DNA of 29,830 nucleotides from Pelargonium cotyledonis (GCA_036897625.1 JAYMTA010000399.1:1-29830); one strand, 5' to 3'. Shown: positions 11,501-24,194, counted from the first letter of the stretch. Numbers and translations are program-made. The notes: generated by a model not told the origin, from the sequence alone.

Positions 11501-13267
11501 TAGGATAGGCTAGACACTCACTCTTTATGAATCCAGATGATTTCAAGTTCAGCAGTACAAGGAGTTCCTTTGGGGCTTTTTGTACAATGGAACACAACTT
11601 ATATTTGCTAAAGAGTTCTTGAATGAAAACAAGACTAGAAGATTTAATCAGTCAAAAAGAAAAGATTCAAAGTGACACTAATTGAGTTTAGAAGCATTAA
11701 TTCAGTTGTATTTAGATGGTATGTTACCAAAAAAAAAGTTTGATGATACAAAACAGAATGTTTCAGTCTTACCCAAGGTGGAAGAGCCAATCATGAGATG
11801 GAGTACCTGCAAGTTAGCATTTGATTAAAGATTGTTTAAAAATTGAAAGGAACTACCAATGAATCCAAATAACACAGTCAATATATTATAAATGGAAAAA
11901 CATTTATAATTTCTGTAATAGCTAGCAGCAAAACCTTTTTCAACATGTAACAGAACTGACAGAAGAAGCGACTTACTTTTTGGCGTGTCCATCCAACTTC
12001 TTGATTCCGAATGTGAATCCTGAAGAGCTGGGGAAAAAACGCCTAGCATATGTCACGAATATGAAAATTCTAATGTCTCATAAGTTTTAGATGCTATCAA
12101 TCAGATTCAGACATATAAACAGATGGTAGTTGAGCACAACTCTTGAGCATCACAGGCTCCAAAACTTCCAACAAATTTCTGGTCTAGGGAATAATATTGA
12201 GTAAGCTCTGAGCAAAGCAATTACAATGAAGTTGCAACATGATCAAGGGTTTTGCTAATGCCCTGCTCAACTCAATCAACCTTTCTTTTGAAAAGAAAAG
12301 AATGAGAGATTTAATCAAAATGATACATTAACAAAGAAGCTGAAACCTTTCCTTTCAGTTGAAAAGTGCATAATTAAGAGGGTATAACAAGTCCTACCTC
12401 AGTGTATCATGATGTGACATGAAAGTAAAGTTTCTTATACATCTATGCAATTTACCACAATCAGTTCAGCTACAAGATTCTTAGAGAATGGATTAGATTT
12501 ACTACCCCATTGAAAATTTGGGACATTGCTGCACTAACCTGGCATTTAGTTTGAAAAAAAAAAAACATTACAAGCTCAAAAGATGCTATTTTTAATCAAA
12601 TTTTTCTTCTCGTTTGTCTCCCTTCTTTCCAATAACCCATCCAACGAAACTATTTGTAGAAATTGGGCGTCTCTCTACTTCTACAAAAGGGGGCACACTG
12701 GACATCTTAAATAACCATTACCAGCATAAGAACCCCTAAAGTTTCAACCTTTCTCAGATATCAAACATATCATAAGCTCCGACACACAAAAAAGGATTGA
12801 CAAAAGAAGCTACTATAATGAATTTTACTACTAGTTTATTCACAAAAACCAATTCAGAGGGCCAATGTAGAAATTGGGTCTCATATTTTCTCAAACTTTG
12901 GTCATATCTTTAAATAACCATTTCCAACACAGGAAATCCTAAAATTCCCAAACTTATCTATCACTCCCACCCACCAAACCCTCACAATTTCAGAAACCAA
13001 GAAGCACAAATGTGCACCATTTTCAACAGCACAGCCCCATCAGTTTAAGAGAAACAACAAAAGTAAAAAAAGCAAAATTTAAGTCAATCTGAGCACAAAA
13101 ACGATAAAGGGCACTGAAATTGAAGATGGGTAGTGCATATGAGAGACCTGAGAGAATGCAATGGCAGCAAGAACAGCATTGATGCAGGCCAAACCGACAA
13201 TGACGACAAGTAGCTCGAGAGAAAAGCAAGAGGAGACTGATGATATAAATGATGCCAGTGACACCAT
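8516..13267 (-). CDS. TOM1-like (DUF1084) seven-pass membrane protein
   Basis: Members of the TOM1/TOM3/THH family are seven-pass membrane proteins; Arabidopsis TOM1 and TOM3 are host factors that tobamovirus replication depends on, and their normal cell role is poorly known. Coding exons: 13267-13148, 12027-11977, 11806-11773, 11457-11371, 11274-11223, 10575-10398, 10248-10153, 9921-9861, 9363-9299, 9102-9028, 8923-8848, 8724-8516, giving 367 aa. Family marks seen: IRNQEVGWTRQK (residues 46-57), CEGWLCWSNVCGFIL (82-96) and LPSAFVLWVMRELPPP near residue 302, which resembles the LPSALVLFILRKLPP end of TOM1. Seven hydrophobic spans fall near 13-37, 69-81, 98-115, 172-192, 207-231, 249-272 and 289-313. 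Between spans 3 and 4 is a long acidic loop (NDDEDDEEESS) absent from what I recall of TOM1, so this is a divergent branch, perhaps the At3g59090 type. The C-terminal exon may be read through or spliced further. Confidence 0.85.
12656..12955. repeat. Diverged tandem duplication in intron 1 of the TOM1-like gene
   Basis: Two stretches, about 12656-12760 and 12867-12955, begin with the same GTAGAAATTGGG and share AAATAACCATT followed by CCAGCAT or CCAACAC and a similar CCTAAA end. The order and spacing of the shared words agree, which suggests an old local duplication about 210 bases apart. No coding potential is seen in either copy. Confidence 0.5.
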
Positions 13268-13427
13268 TTTTGTCCCGAGGAAAAACCTAACACCAAAACG
13301 GGACCGAAAATTTGCAAGAAATTGCTCTCTCCAGCTGCACAACTTAGCTTCAATTTTATCTATTAACTAAGGAACAGAGAAACTGAGGGTTTGGTGTTCG
13401 AGTTTGTTGAATACTTTAATTTGCTTG

Positions 13428-13435
13428 TATTTATA
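13428..13435 (-). promoter_or_regulatory. Probable TATA box of the TOM1-like gene
   Basis: The minus strand reads CATATAAATACAA, a good plant TATA element, about 160 bases upstream of the ATG at 13267. A transcription start about 30 bases downstream would leave a 5' UTR of roughly 130 bases, a normal length. Confidence 0.5.
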
Positions 13436-13710
13436 TGCGGGACGGAGGATTTGGGTGAAGTGTACGGACAGACGTGACAGCACAAATCAGTTGTTTCTAA
13501 TTATTATCTTAAATAAATCAATATAATCCAACTAAATATTATTTAAATGTTTAGAGCACAAATAAAGAATTTCTAGTTTGATATGTTACTTAACATAACA
13601 TAGAATTACCTTTCAAAAAAAAAAATATCATAACAAAGAATGAAACGAATGGTTTCTTGTAAGTTACTTGTAGTATAATTGGAATTAGTAACCTATTCAT
13701 TTGAAAATAT

Positions 13711-13952
13711 TACTCCATCCGTCTCAAAATGAATGTTTTGTTTTCATTTTTCGCAAAAATTAAGAATTACAAAATAATTTAGTGTGTTTCTAATATAACC
13801 CTCATTTTCTCTACCTACACCCTATGTGCATAAGTGATAAGGGTAATATGGGAAGAACAATAATATAATAACATAAAAATAGAAACAAGACACTCATTTT
13901 GAGACAAAAAGTTTAGACAAACAAGACACTCATTTTGGGACGGATGGAGTAT
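13711..13952. mobile_element. Stowaway-type MITE, copy 1
   Basis: The element has terminal inverted repeats CTCCATCCGTCTCAAAATGA at the left and the complement of CTCCATCCGTCCCAAAATGA at the right, one mismatch in 20, flanked by TA on both sides. CTCC(C/A)TCCGTCC ends and a TA target duplication are the hallmarks of Stowaway elements, non-autonomous relatives of Tc1/mariner transposons. It is about 238 bp and has no coding capacity. Near the right end the ACAAGACACTCATTTTG(A/G)GAC segment occurs twice in tandem. Confidence 0.88.
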
Positions 13953-15665
13953 AATATTTGTGATGCATCTCTTTGATTTTAGTCAAATGAGCACATTAGA
14001 ATGTGTTTTGTCGTCTTATTCACGTGTTAAAATATTTTTTTATGAATATTTCAATTCCAATAATTTTAGAGCTTCCAAATATTTGTGAACTTGTACCTTG
14101 CGAGAGGTAGTACGTCGTTAAACGGAGACTTCGAATGCGTATGGGACACCGTCTCGAGCATAAGAGTGAATTTTAACCAAAGCACAAGCGGTAAAGAGAA
14201 TTTCAAGGTGAGAAAGTAGTTAGAGAACATTAATTATTTTTGCATTCATCTTCTTACTATGAAGGGGATATTTATACTCATGCACGGTTGAATGTTATTA
14301 AAGTGAGTTTGCTCCGAGACCTACTTAGGAGTTGGGTTCTAACATTCTAGGCGCATTGTCAATGGGCATTGGGAGAACTTTGGAGCTCCAACTTTCCCTT
14401 TGAGCATTACATGTAGGATTAAAATTTATGAGAGCCACTGCTTCTTCGGGTAGTGCTCCAGTTTTCAAGTATAGAAAAGTGTTTTAGTGATGCATTAGTG
14501 AGTTGGGAAGCCTTTGAGATTACCCGACGAGACAGGGACCTTGCGGGTCGTTTGGAGGCGACTTTGTTGGACGATTCAAGAGCCCTATGTGGGATCTAAA
14601 TATTGTGATTCTTATTGTCATGATTCTCAGAGTTCCTTATTCGACCTGCGTGTTGTGGTCATCAAAAGTCTTAAAGTTTATTGTGGGAGATAACACACAT
14701 ATAGTAAAAAAAACTCTAGGACTTTTAAACAATGGTGTTTATTTATGAAAATGCTACTATTAAAATAAATCACTTTTCACGTGAATGAGAAAGAAATGGT
14801 TGTGAAAATGATTGAGATGTTACGTTTCGACTTTAAATGAGTAAATTTACAGGACCACTAGATTTTGAGATCTTTTTATGTGCCATTTGATTAGTGTGTG
14901 TCCATCCAAGTTGCTAAAACTCTCCTTTCGATAAATGATAAGCTTAATTTGGTGTTTTTACATGTCACAGCTAAAAACAAATTAGCGTGTTAGAAACCTA
15001 TTTTATTAGTTCAATGATATTTTTATATGATTACAATAACAACAAAATATATACTAATGTGGTAAATAAGATAAGTTGATATACAAAATTTTATAGATAT
15101 ATACGAGCTAAGATAGTTGCGTTGTCAAACTAATTTGCAAGAAAAACTTCAATTTTATTAGATCATACAATTCACTTATTGTTTTGTCTTGACCCACATG
15201 TGTAGAATAGTCATATCAGAATTTTCGTATGTCAATCTACTTAATTTGTAACTACTCAAACATTATTTACTCAACCATTTGATGAAATAGAGAATTTACA
15301 ATAGTTTTGAAATTTAGAATCAAAAGTTTTAAAATAAGACCAAGTTAAGATATGGATTACAATTCAACATTCAATCGTCAATCACCGAATGAGAATTATC
15401 TTTTTTCAGAAAAAAAAATTAATCTAATTTCTATTTTCTTTAACACATTAATTTAGTCTTTCTCCTATGCTTATTATAAGATGTATATTAAATTTTCAAA
15501 TTTTAACTCAAATTGGTTATTGCCTTTAATATTCAACATTTATCTAAATACTTATCAAAACTGAAGACTTCAGATTTTTTCTAACAACATTTATCTAAAT
15601 ACTTTTATTTACTCAAATCAATGATTAATATTCCAATTTGTACGAGGAGTTGTTGTTGGACGCGG

Positions 15666-15736
15666 CGTCTTGGGCCGAGATGGGCCCAATATGTGATTCT
15701 GATATTGACGTCCGATCTTCAAGTTGGGCCCACAAC
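15666..15736. promoter_or_regulatory. Two Site II-like GGGCCCA motifs
   Basis: ATGGGCCCAAT at about 15679-15689 and TTGGGCCCACA at about 15723-15733, with a nearby TTGGGCCGAG, match the TGGGCC/T Site II elements that TCP factors bind in promoters of housekeeping plant genes. The second sits in a near-palindrome, AAGTTGGGCCCACAACTT. No gene start follows on either strand within the spacer, so the role is unclear and chance or an unannotated transcript are both possible. Confidence 0.35.
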
Positions 15737-15823
15737 TTAATTTACTGACCCTTCATGTCCCTCAAATATTACTCCTACGTCCATCTGTCTTTTTCCTTAT
15801 AAATACATCTTACAAAAAAATAA

Positions 15824-16066
15824 TACCTCTCCGTCCTAAAATGAGTGTCTTGTTTCTAATTTTTAATAACAAGATAAATTAGTACGTTTTTAATATTACC
15901 CTCACTTTACTATCTACACCCCATGTGCAAATATGCTCATGTGTATAAGTGATAAGGGTAATATAAAAAAATAATAATATAATAACTTAAAAATGAAAAC
16001 ATGACACTCATTTTAGAACAAAAAAAATTGGACAAAAAAAACACCCATTTTTAGACGGCGGAATTA
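15824..16066. mobile_element. Stowaway-type MITE, copy 2 (degenerate)
   Basis: The left end CCTCTCCGTCCTAAAATGAG and the right end, the complement of CCGTCTAAAAATGGG, are worn versions of the terminal repeats of the copy at 13711-13952. The interior is clearly the same family: both carry a CTACACCC(T/C)ATGTG segment and AAGTGATAAGGGTAATAT in the same order. It is of similar length but more mutated, so it is likely the older insertion. Confidence 0.75.
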
Positions 16067-16460
16067 ATTTATTTAACACGTGGTTTAAAGTTTTTAAACC
16101 TGAAAAGAAAAGAAGACAAAAGTAGACACCAACCTCAGGCTCTACGAAACATCGGACTCTACAACATTTCCACGTACCCGATAAACCAAGTGCTTTCTTT
16201 TTCTATTATGACCACAAATTTACAGTCAACCACGTCGCGACGACTGATATGGAAACCTAGTCAATACAAATGCTTGTGACGTGTTCGATGCTGAGAGAAG
16301 TTCATGAATGTCAAGTAAATAACAACAGTCACATACTATCTCATTTCCCTAACAGTTCGGTGGATTTGACATTTTGACATGGCAAATAAAATATGATAGC
16401 GTTACAACACGAGCTTCATTCCAAACCTTTGTCCTGGAGTTCGTTTCAGAAGATGGCGTC

Positions 16461-19400
16461 CTAAGGGCATTTCCTTTGAATATAGGAAGCCCCGTGCTCC
16501 TCATACCTGTCCATTGCATATGCATAGAGCGATGCGAAGTATATTATTATTTACTAAAGCACAAATGTTCCTTCAAGAAGATGAAGTAATGTAATACAAC
16601 TTACTCGGATTTGGAGAACCACATCTGCTGGAAAGAGCCAAGAGAGGCCAATATGCTCCCTCCGATCCAAACACTGGATGGATAGATAGTTGAGTGTTAT
16701 TATTAAGGAAGGGAGAAACAGTGGATTAATATCATATTAAACTTGCGGGAAAATATGGGAATAGTAAATGACAATGGCATTGAATGATTAGAGTCGATAA
16801 CAGCTGCACTGAAGCAATAAATTAATAAGCACAAATGCTCGGGATGAACCCGTGGGCCATGACTTCTAATTCACTGGTGTTATTACTTTTGTTAACCAAG
16901 TAAAATGTATAGTGTATTTGAGTTCCGAACCCAAACATTTGAACAAGGGGAAAAAAAGGAACAAGAAACATGCATATGAGAGAATATATATTGTACCTAA
17001 ATCTCCTTTCTGTTGTATTTCCACTTGCCAATACTTTGACTCGGGCACTCTGAGGAGATTCCTGCACATAATGTAAAAACAAATCAATTACTGCTTTAAA
17101 TGAGCTGGTGATCGATTCCTTTTAAGTGTGGAAGCACATATATCGATTAAATAATGACTAACAACTCCATGTTTGTATTTGTAAATGTAAGCTCTATATG
17201 TGAGAGAGGGATTGCAAGTAAAAGGTTCATATGCTTGTATGACATTTGCAGAAACTGTAATGGAAGCTGTAATACTGATTACACAAGGTGCTGATTTGTC
17301 TAAGGTTAATAGCACTTGAAGTCAATGAACTCCGGGAAGGAAAAAAGTCCAAGAATTGGAACATGGAAACGGAAAAAAGAAGAAGAGAGAAGTAGGAAAG
17401 GCTCAGTAAGAAAATAAACCTCTAGCAAGTCCTTTTCAAGTCGTTCCTTCAGTTGTTGCATTGATGCTGTGCCACCAGCAAGCTGTAAATGAGGAACACT
17501 AAACCAATCAGTTTCCAAAATGATCCATGGAATCATAAAACAAGCCACTTTAGTAACTCAATTTCTAACATGATGCTAAGCGCAGTTTGTATATATTGAT
17601 TTATTTGGTCAGTTTACTTTTATATACATGCCTATGATGTTTGTAACATAGATTATACTCGTTTCTGAACAAAACAACCCAAGAAATAACCTCAATATGG
17701 TAGCATTTGGATTTTAATTTTTGTTCCAAGTTTGGGGACAGGAATGAGATTCTCATTCTTCATGTTTGGACCATAACTTTTTTATTCATGGCTTTGGAAT
17801 GAGAATCACATTCCCAATTTCATTCTTGATTCTCATTCCCATTCCAAAATTTGTAATCCAAAATGCTACCTAAAATAATTGAGATAAAGTATTCGGAATT
17901 TTGGAAGTTCGAACTTTGAATTCTACCCAACATGAACTAAATAATTAACCAAGATGGTCTTCACAATTATATTACCTAACTCTATGCTACAAAAGTCTTC
18001 ATCTATTGGTTGAAATTAGTTAAAAGAGATGGGAAAAGAAAGACTAAAAGAAGAAAAAAAATGAAACTTAAACTTATTATACCAGTATACTACTGTAGAG
18101 ATCTCTCCGAATGTCCGCATCACATCTATTTACACTGTCTATTACCTGCGTATATTGTGAAAGAAAAAATCAACCAAAATCTTTAGAGTGCAAACATACA
18201 AAGCATTGTACGGAAAAACGAACTCACTAATTGTGGCAAATCCCGAACAGAAGGGGCAATGTCTGAGAAGTGCTCCATGCCGGGAATTGTCTGAGATTTA
18301 GATAAAAGAAGAGAACAGCGAATGTGAATGTGTGTTGAAAATTGAGTAGTTTACAAGGGCAAACCTGTAGGTAATCAATATTTTACCCACAAAATTATTC
18401 ATATGCCACCCACCTGAACTAGGTATGGATTGAATAGAACATCGGGAATCTTGAATCTGTCAGCTCCAATTTCAATCGTCCTGAGTTATGCATAATGAAA
18501 AGTCAGGATAAAATAAATGTAAGTTATAATCAGTAGAAAAATGAAAAGAGACCTAATCAAGCAGTATAGACCATAGAGACTGGGGCAATGTAATTCTTTC
18601 AGTACACATATTGTGAAGGTAATGGAGATTTGATGTAAATCATATAAAGCACCAGATGACGTGATCACCACACACATATTTTAATGATAAAACTGTAAGG
18701 AACTTACTGGCCATCCGGAAGTTCATATGGTGTTGTAGGAATATTTGAATATGCACTTTCTGCACAGGAAACACAAACACTTCCTATGTAAACTACCTAG
18801 AACACATATGGTTCCTAGTTTGTACGTACATAATATACCAATTGTCACAATGTAATAGGACGGATAAAGCGAAAAAATCCATCGCAGTTAACTATTTGAG
18901 GAAAGCAGTGCATACCATCATATGGAGTATCCGGGGCTCTACATACAGACTCCTTGATATCGCTAGCGATTACCCTCTGCAAAGAGAGAAAATTAAGCAC
19001 AAATAAAGGTGATCTAACATCTCAATATGGACTTGTAAGGTCATAGACAGACCTGAGAGTAAAGTCTGTAGCTCTCCGTAGTATTTGGAAAATCAAGATC
19101 TACAATCTGCATATTAAGGCCACACTTAAACAGTTGAACCATCTACATAATCAATCTTTAGATTTAAAGACCCCATTAAAAGTAGCAAGCCAAGCCAGCA
19201 ATCAATCAGACTAGATAAACATATCTTAAGCCTAAGTTCAGTGTTTTACCAAATTGAATATGATTGTAAGAAGTGCCATGTTATTCATGAACCAATCCAA
19301 TTTGCTTTTGTTCTGAAGTCTAGCACTCTAGCAACTAAAAGTAAGTTTGAGGAGAGATGACAAGAAACTAACTTATGGGGCATACCAAATCTATGAAATA

Positions 19401-20049
19401 AAACATTATCATGGATCTATAAGAGGTAAATATAAAATAGATGTATATTATAAAGCACAACATACAAAATTCTGAAGAAAGTACCTGAAAATCTCCTGGG
19501 CGTATTTCCTTTCTCTTGAAGGAATATCTTGGTTTTATCTGGAAAATTCCAAATAAGAAAACATTTTAAGAATAAATAATTCAGCAATCTAAATACCTAA
19601 TTTTCCATTTCATAGTCACTTACCACAACACCTCTGCTTTCCAAGCTTTTCAACAAACAATCACTAAGAAGTTCCCCTCCAATAGGAGTAGCAGTCACAG
19701 CCTATCAGCACAAAAACATTAACAATGAAGAAAAATAAAGAGGGGGGAAATGTCAATGTGGAGCAGGGCTTGTATGAAAGCAGGGCACTAACTTAAGTTA
19801 AAGGTTAATATTATTTACTCCAACCTAAGAGCTTCAAGGTATTAAGTGAAAGGCCGAACTAGTATATTTGGCAGTATCAAACACTTAAAACAAAGGACAG
19901 TCATCTAATTTTTTTTCTTCCATAAATCCCTCCAGGCTTGACAAATTTCTAAGAGAACTTCCTAATAATATTTCAACAATTGTCATTTCCCAAACAATGT
20001 TGGGGTCAGCTACATCCAGTAATTAGTGTAAATAGTAACTGTTGCAAAG

Positions 20050-20100
<51 letters not shown>

Positions 20101-23041
20101 ACATATGTGAACTCAAAATATATAACAATCCAATAATTTAAAAAATCATCTTTTAAATTCCTGAAAAGAAAAGGAAATACCTTTTGAAGAACATAACCCT
20201 CCTGTACAGGGGTGACTGTAGTTGATCCTCCGCCACTGAACAAGTAGATACTTGTGTAAGACCCATTTGTTATTGTAAATTTGGACAGTAGATAGCATAG
20301 TGAAACAAACTCATGACAGCTGCTTGAAAAAAGAGAAGAACTAATGCAAAACATCTTACCAATCGACAACCAATGAAGTAGCACGCCCTGAAGCAAATGA
20401 TGTAAGAACCTGGCATCAAAAAGCATTCTAATTCACTTAAAGAGAAGATAAATGAGAGCATATTTGTATAATTGTATTATAACTTTTGCTAGTAGATGGA
20501 CATATTACAAGAAGAGGAACTAGGAACATACAGCATTCTTGGCCAAAAATAGAGCAGGGACTTGATACTTTTCAAACATTAGCTCTGATATCCTGTCATA
20601 TTCATAACAAGTTAAAGTTTACCATAAACCCAACAGTCTACATAGAAAAACACTAAACCAACATCATATAAAAGCTGAATTATGGACATTTAACACAAGC
20701 AACTGATGCCTATTTATGATACATTGCAGAAATAAGACCCAATATTGTTTATTTTCATAATTCAAAGTTTGGAATCAATGATGGTCTGAATTCATGTTAT
20801 AAGATTAGACTTTTCATGAATAATCAATCCAATCTTGTCGGATGAAATATGATCTATAATCTATTAACTTGAAATGGTTCATAAAAAGATACCATCACCG
20901 CCACTTAAGAAAGTTTGTTGACATATTGTGTCATCCCAATGTAGAGTACAACACACTTTATCAGGCAAAAAATTCATTGAAGTGGGGTGTTATAGACTCC
21001 AAACAGCTTCAGGTTACAAGCTCAAGAACACAATTCTGATGGTGGGCTAAGCGCACGTGCTTTTATCACATCATAATGAAGTTGGCTAGGGTGTCAGACA
21101 TCTAACCTCCCTCTCCCTCTTTAACAGCACTATCAATACTATGATACTTTCTCTCTGGAAAAAAAAAAAACTTTCTACCTCAATTACAAATAAGAAAATT
21201 ATGGATGCACTGACAAGTGAGAACTATTTATATTTTTCAATTAAACTGACAAACATATTATCAGTCAAATCACCTTTCTCTCTGTTGTTGAGTGCTAGAC
21301 GATGGTTCTGCAAGCAGCATAGGATGCTCCTTGGGATCAATCAATAGACATTCCCTAACAAAGATAGAAACCTTGATGACATTAGGTAACACCTTGTCTA
21401 AAATACTACAACCAGAAGTTAATATGGACAAACTGAAAAGTGAAAGAGCAGACAAGAAAATACACACATGGTTTCACTGGTGTTCATGTTGCAGTCAACA
21501 TCAATTCTAAAATATGTCCAAGCTACATATCATTGATTAATAATTATACCCAAAAGGTTCAATGACTGGCTAGTGCCCCCAGCCCATTAGAGTTGAGCAT
21601 CTTATTTGGATGTTATTTTAGCACTAATTCTTAAACAAAAAAACATTCATGTCAAATACTGAGGGTCAGGGGAAAATGAACAGCTAAAGGAGAACCTAGG
21701 GAGTGCTAAATTAACGGCGGGGGAGGAGTTCAAGAAAATTTAAAGGTTCAATACAAGGATGAAGGTGGGGAAATTTTATGAAACATAGAACCGTAAATGA
21801 TAAAAAGCAGGCGTAAAGAGTTAACCATTGAAGAGAACTGCAGCTTTCACTACAAGTATAATTTACAAAAGTAAGTGATTACCTGAAAGCATGATCCCAT
21901 ATGCTATCCACAATGTCCCAGTCAACAATAACTCCATCTTTGATCGGTGAAAGCACCTAGAAGAACAACACATACGTAATTCAAGGTCAGAACAAGTGAT
22001 AAACCATTGAGATAATCTGATCTAACCTTTTCATAAAACATAATTAACATACAGACCTCCATATGATCCCAGCGGTATCCTAAGGCTTGAGATCCAACAT
22101 ACAATTTGCGTTTTCCCTTGATTTTGTCAGAATCAGGAGTTTTAACATTGTTTTTAGAATCCAAAGCAGCAGCAGAATTCTTCTCAGCATTTGCAGAGTC
22201 ATCAGTTTCCATTTGATCAATTGATCCAACAACCTTATCAAACACAAACATGTACGATGATAAGCATTGGTCTTTAGACCACTGTTTATTCTATTCTGAG
22301 AAAGACCAACAAATATGATAGCAAATAATAACAATTGGGCAAACTGTAGCTTAAACAAAATAAATGTATAGATTTCACCACAGAAAATCACTGTGCCTAT
22401 GATACTTTTTATTTTATTTTATATTTATTTTATGGAATACATCCCACATCTAATAATGTAAGCATGATGGAAATGTCAAAAAACCTTCATTGAGTTCTTG
22501 GATATTCAAAATTACAGTGAACAGGGCAATTTTGTTTCAGTAAACAGCTAAAGCAATGAATTAGGTCACATTACACCTATAAAACCTGGACATTCAAACT
22601 TTACGTTTTGTCACCTATAAAGAACAAATTTGTAACACCCAAAAAAAAAAGCACTAAACCACTAAACTGGGTAATAATAAAGTAGACAACTTTAGCTCAA
22701 AAACTAAACTGGGTACTGAAATAAAGTTTATTCTTAGCTCAAGAACTCAATTGAGTACTATCAAATACCAATTTCAAGCTGAAAGTTAGTACATTGTAGA
22801 ATGGTCAAATCCATTCCCTCAAAAATCACATTTTCCTTCCGAAGAAACAACTTACAGATGGGAACACGGCCTTTGGAGCATCTTCTCCGGCATAACCAGC
22901 CTTGCAGGTGTGCGTGCCCAAGTCGACAACAATAGCCGACACCTCATCTGAAGAACACACAGTAAACCACAAAATTAGGTATGTTTCATGTACATGAAAA
23001 ATATGTATATAAAAATTCATGTACCTACCGCCTCCGTACAT
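16461..23041 (-). CDS. ARP4: Actin-related protein 4 (ARP4)
   Basis: ARP4 (BAF53 in animals) is a nuclear actin-related protein that sits in SWI/SNF, SWR1 and NuA4 chromatin complexes. Coding exons: 23041-23029, 22947-22856, 22233-22057, 21956-21883, 21354-21274, 20592-20532, 20409-20360, 20235-20181, 19701-19624, 19538-19485, 19106-19053, 18976-18916, 18759-18708, 18480-18414, 18290-18228, 18145-18083, 17482-17420, 17061-16997, 16673-16605, 16506-16461, giving 445 aa against 441 in Arabidopsis. The start MYGG and the end [13 protein letters not shown] are those of plant ARP4. Actin-fold nucleotide loops are visible: [17 protein letters not shown] (residues 11-27), [14 protein letters not shown] (180-193) and [15 protein letters not shown] (366-380). 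Exon 3 carries the ARP4-type acidic, low-complexity insert (residues about 36-80) before [10 protein letters not shown]. The first coding exon is only 13 nt. No TATA element is obvious upstream. The frame is intact throughout. Confidence 0.96.
17699..17870. mobile_element. Harbinger-like MITE in an ARP4 intron
   Basis: A 172-bp element is bounded by GGTAGCATTTGGATT and its near-complement AATCCAAAATGCTACC. The interior has repeated GGAATGAGAAT and ATTCTCATTCC words on both strands, a pattern common in PIF/Harbinger-derived MITEs. A clean three-base target duplication is not visible (TAT at the left, TAA at the right), so the superfamily is tentative. It lies in the intron between ARP4 coding exons 16 and 17, away from both splice sites. 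Confidence 0.7.
20053..20096. repeat. (TC)22 microsatellite in an ARP4 intron
   Basis: Twenty-two uninterrupted TC units, GA in the ARP4 transcript, lie in the intron between coding exons 8 and 9, about 85 bases below the exon 8 donor. Perfect repeats this long usually vary between individuals. Confidence 0.97.
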
Positions 23042-24194
23042 GGTTGCTGGCAGGACGGAGCGAGAGCAACAGAGATTTTTATTTTATTTTTGAAATGAAG
23101 GGGGGTTTTAGAAGAACCTTGGACTTGGAGTCAGAGGAGCTTGAGCGAGAAGACGATGACCCAATGTGAAGACAATAACCACTAAAGACTATGACCCGAA
23201 CCCGACTTGCCAAAGAGGGCTTTACATCCTCTAAATTGAAAAGCCCAAAACAAACTCGCTAAACGATTGTCCGAAATATTCGATTTTTAAGTCTTGTCTT
23301 ACTTTGCATTTATGATAAATAATAGTAGTATAAAATAAAGATTTTCCCCGGCTTGCTTTGAATTTCTAATAATTTTTTATTGTACACGTTCTATTGCTTG
23401 TACATAAATGATCAAAATTCATCACTATTTCAGTCCAAATATGATTTTTCAAAATATTACGAAGTTAATTTTATTGTGTGATTCGATCAAGTTAAGACAT
23501 ATTTTAATAACTTTGATAATATGGACACTTACAAGCTGCTCTCCGCCAACGTTACATGAACATGAAAAAACTTGTATGATATGAAAATTCTATAAAAATC
23601 AATTATTCTATAGATTTGGTTGTAACTGTGCTCTTAGTAGCGGCTGAGTTAAGAAAAGAACACGTGTACTCGAGCTTGCAACCCAACCTTGCTATCACTA
23701 GGTCAAGCGGGCGGTGGTGTTTTTCTCTGCTAAATTCAAATAAAAAGGTTTTAGTATACCTTTTGCAAATCAAAACTACAAAATTGCATTGACTTTTTTT
23801 TTTCTTTCAAAACTAAAATGTACAGTATATAATATGGAATTAAAGCAGGAGATATAAGCAAAGCTTCATTATTTTGATATAACATTTTAACTGAAAATCT
23901 CATATCTATGTCTCAAAATCCATTGATGATTTTCTGTCAAGCGCATGATTACTCAGTGGACTCTGAAAATGGAGGTTGGAACCACATGTGACCAGCCAAC
24001 AACAATTAGAAAAATGCTATGATTTGCTCCAGTGAATGACATGGCATGGACCCATATCAGAGGACTAGGAGGTCACAGAATTGAGTTTCTTGATACATTG
24101 CTTAGCTGTTAACACAGTTTCACAACAATGTTCTTGAGTACAAAAAGTATATTATACAGTGGATGGCTTATATGTATCACAGACAAGAATAGCA

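Larger units (their letters stand above)
13268..16460. other. Spacer between TOM1-like and ARP4 genes
   Basis: This 3.2-kb stretch has no supported gene. It holds the TOM1-like promoter on its left, two Stowaway-type MITEs, a less AT-rich patch at about 14100-14660 with a TATA-like TTTATACTC at 14272-14280 that may be a decayed LTR or other repeat, two GGGCCCA motifs near 15.7 kb, and the ARP4 3' UTR on its right. The remainder is AT-rich and dense in stops in all six frames. Confidence 0.6.

Noticed and set aside
13268-13342. Longer N-terminus for the TOM1-like protein
   Set aside because: The extra codons begin at a TTG; the first ATG in this frame is at 13267 and gives a natural start to a hydrophobic first span.
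13079-13370. Three overlapping frames around the TOM1-like start
   Set aside because: Only the frame starting at 13267 continues into the next exons with family residues.
20010-20426. Long minus-strand frame of 138 codons in ARP4
   Set aside because: It is ARP4 exon 8 plus intron; the run of Arg-Glu residues is just the GA microsatellite being translated.
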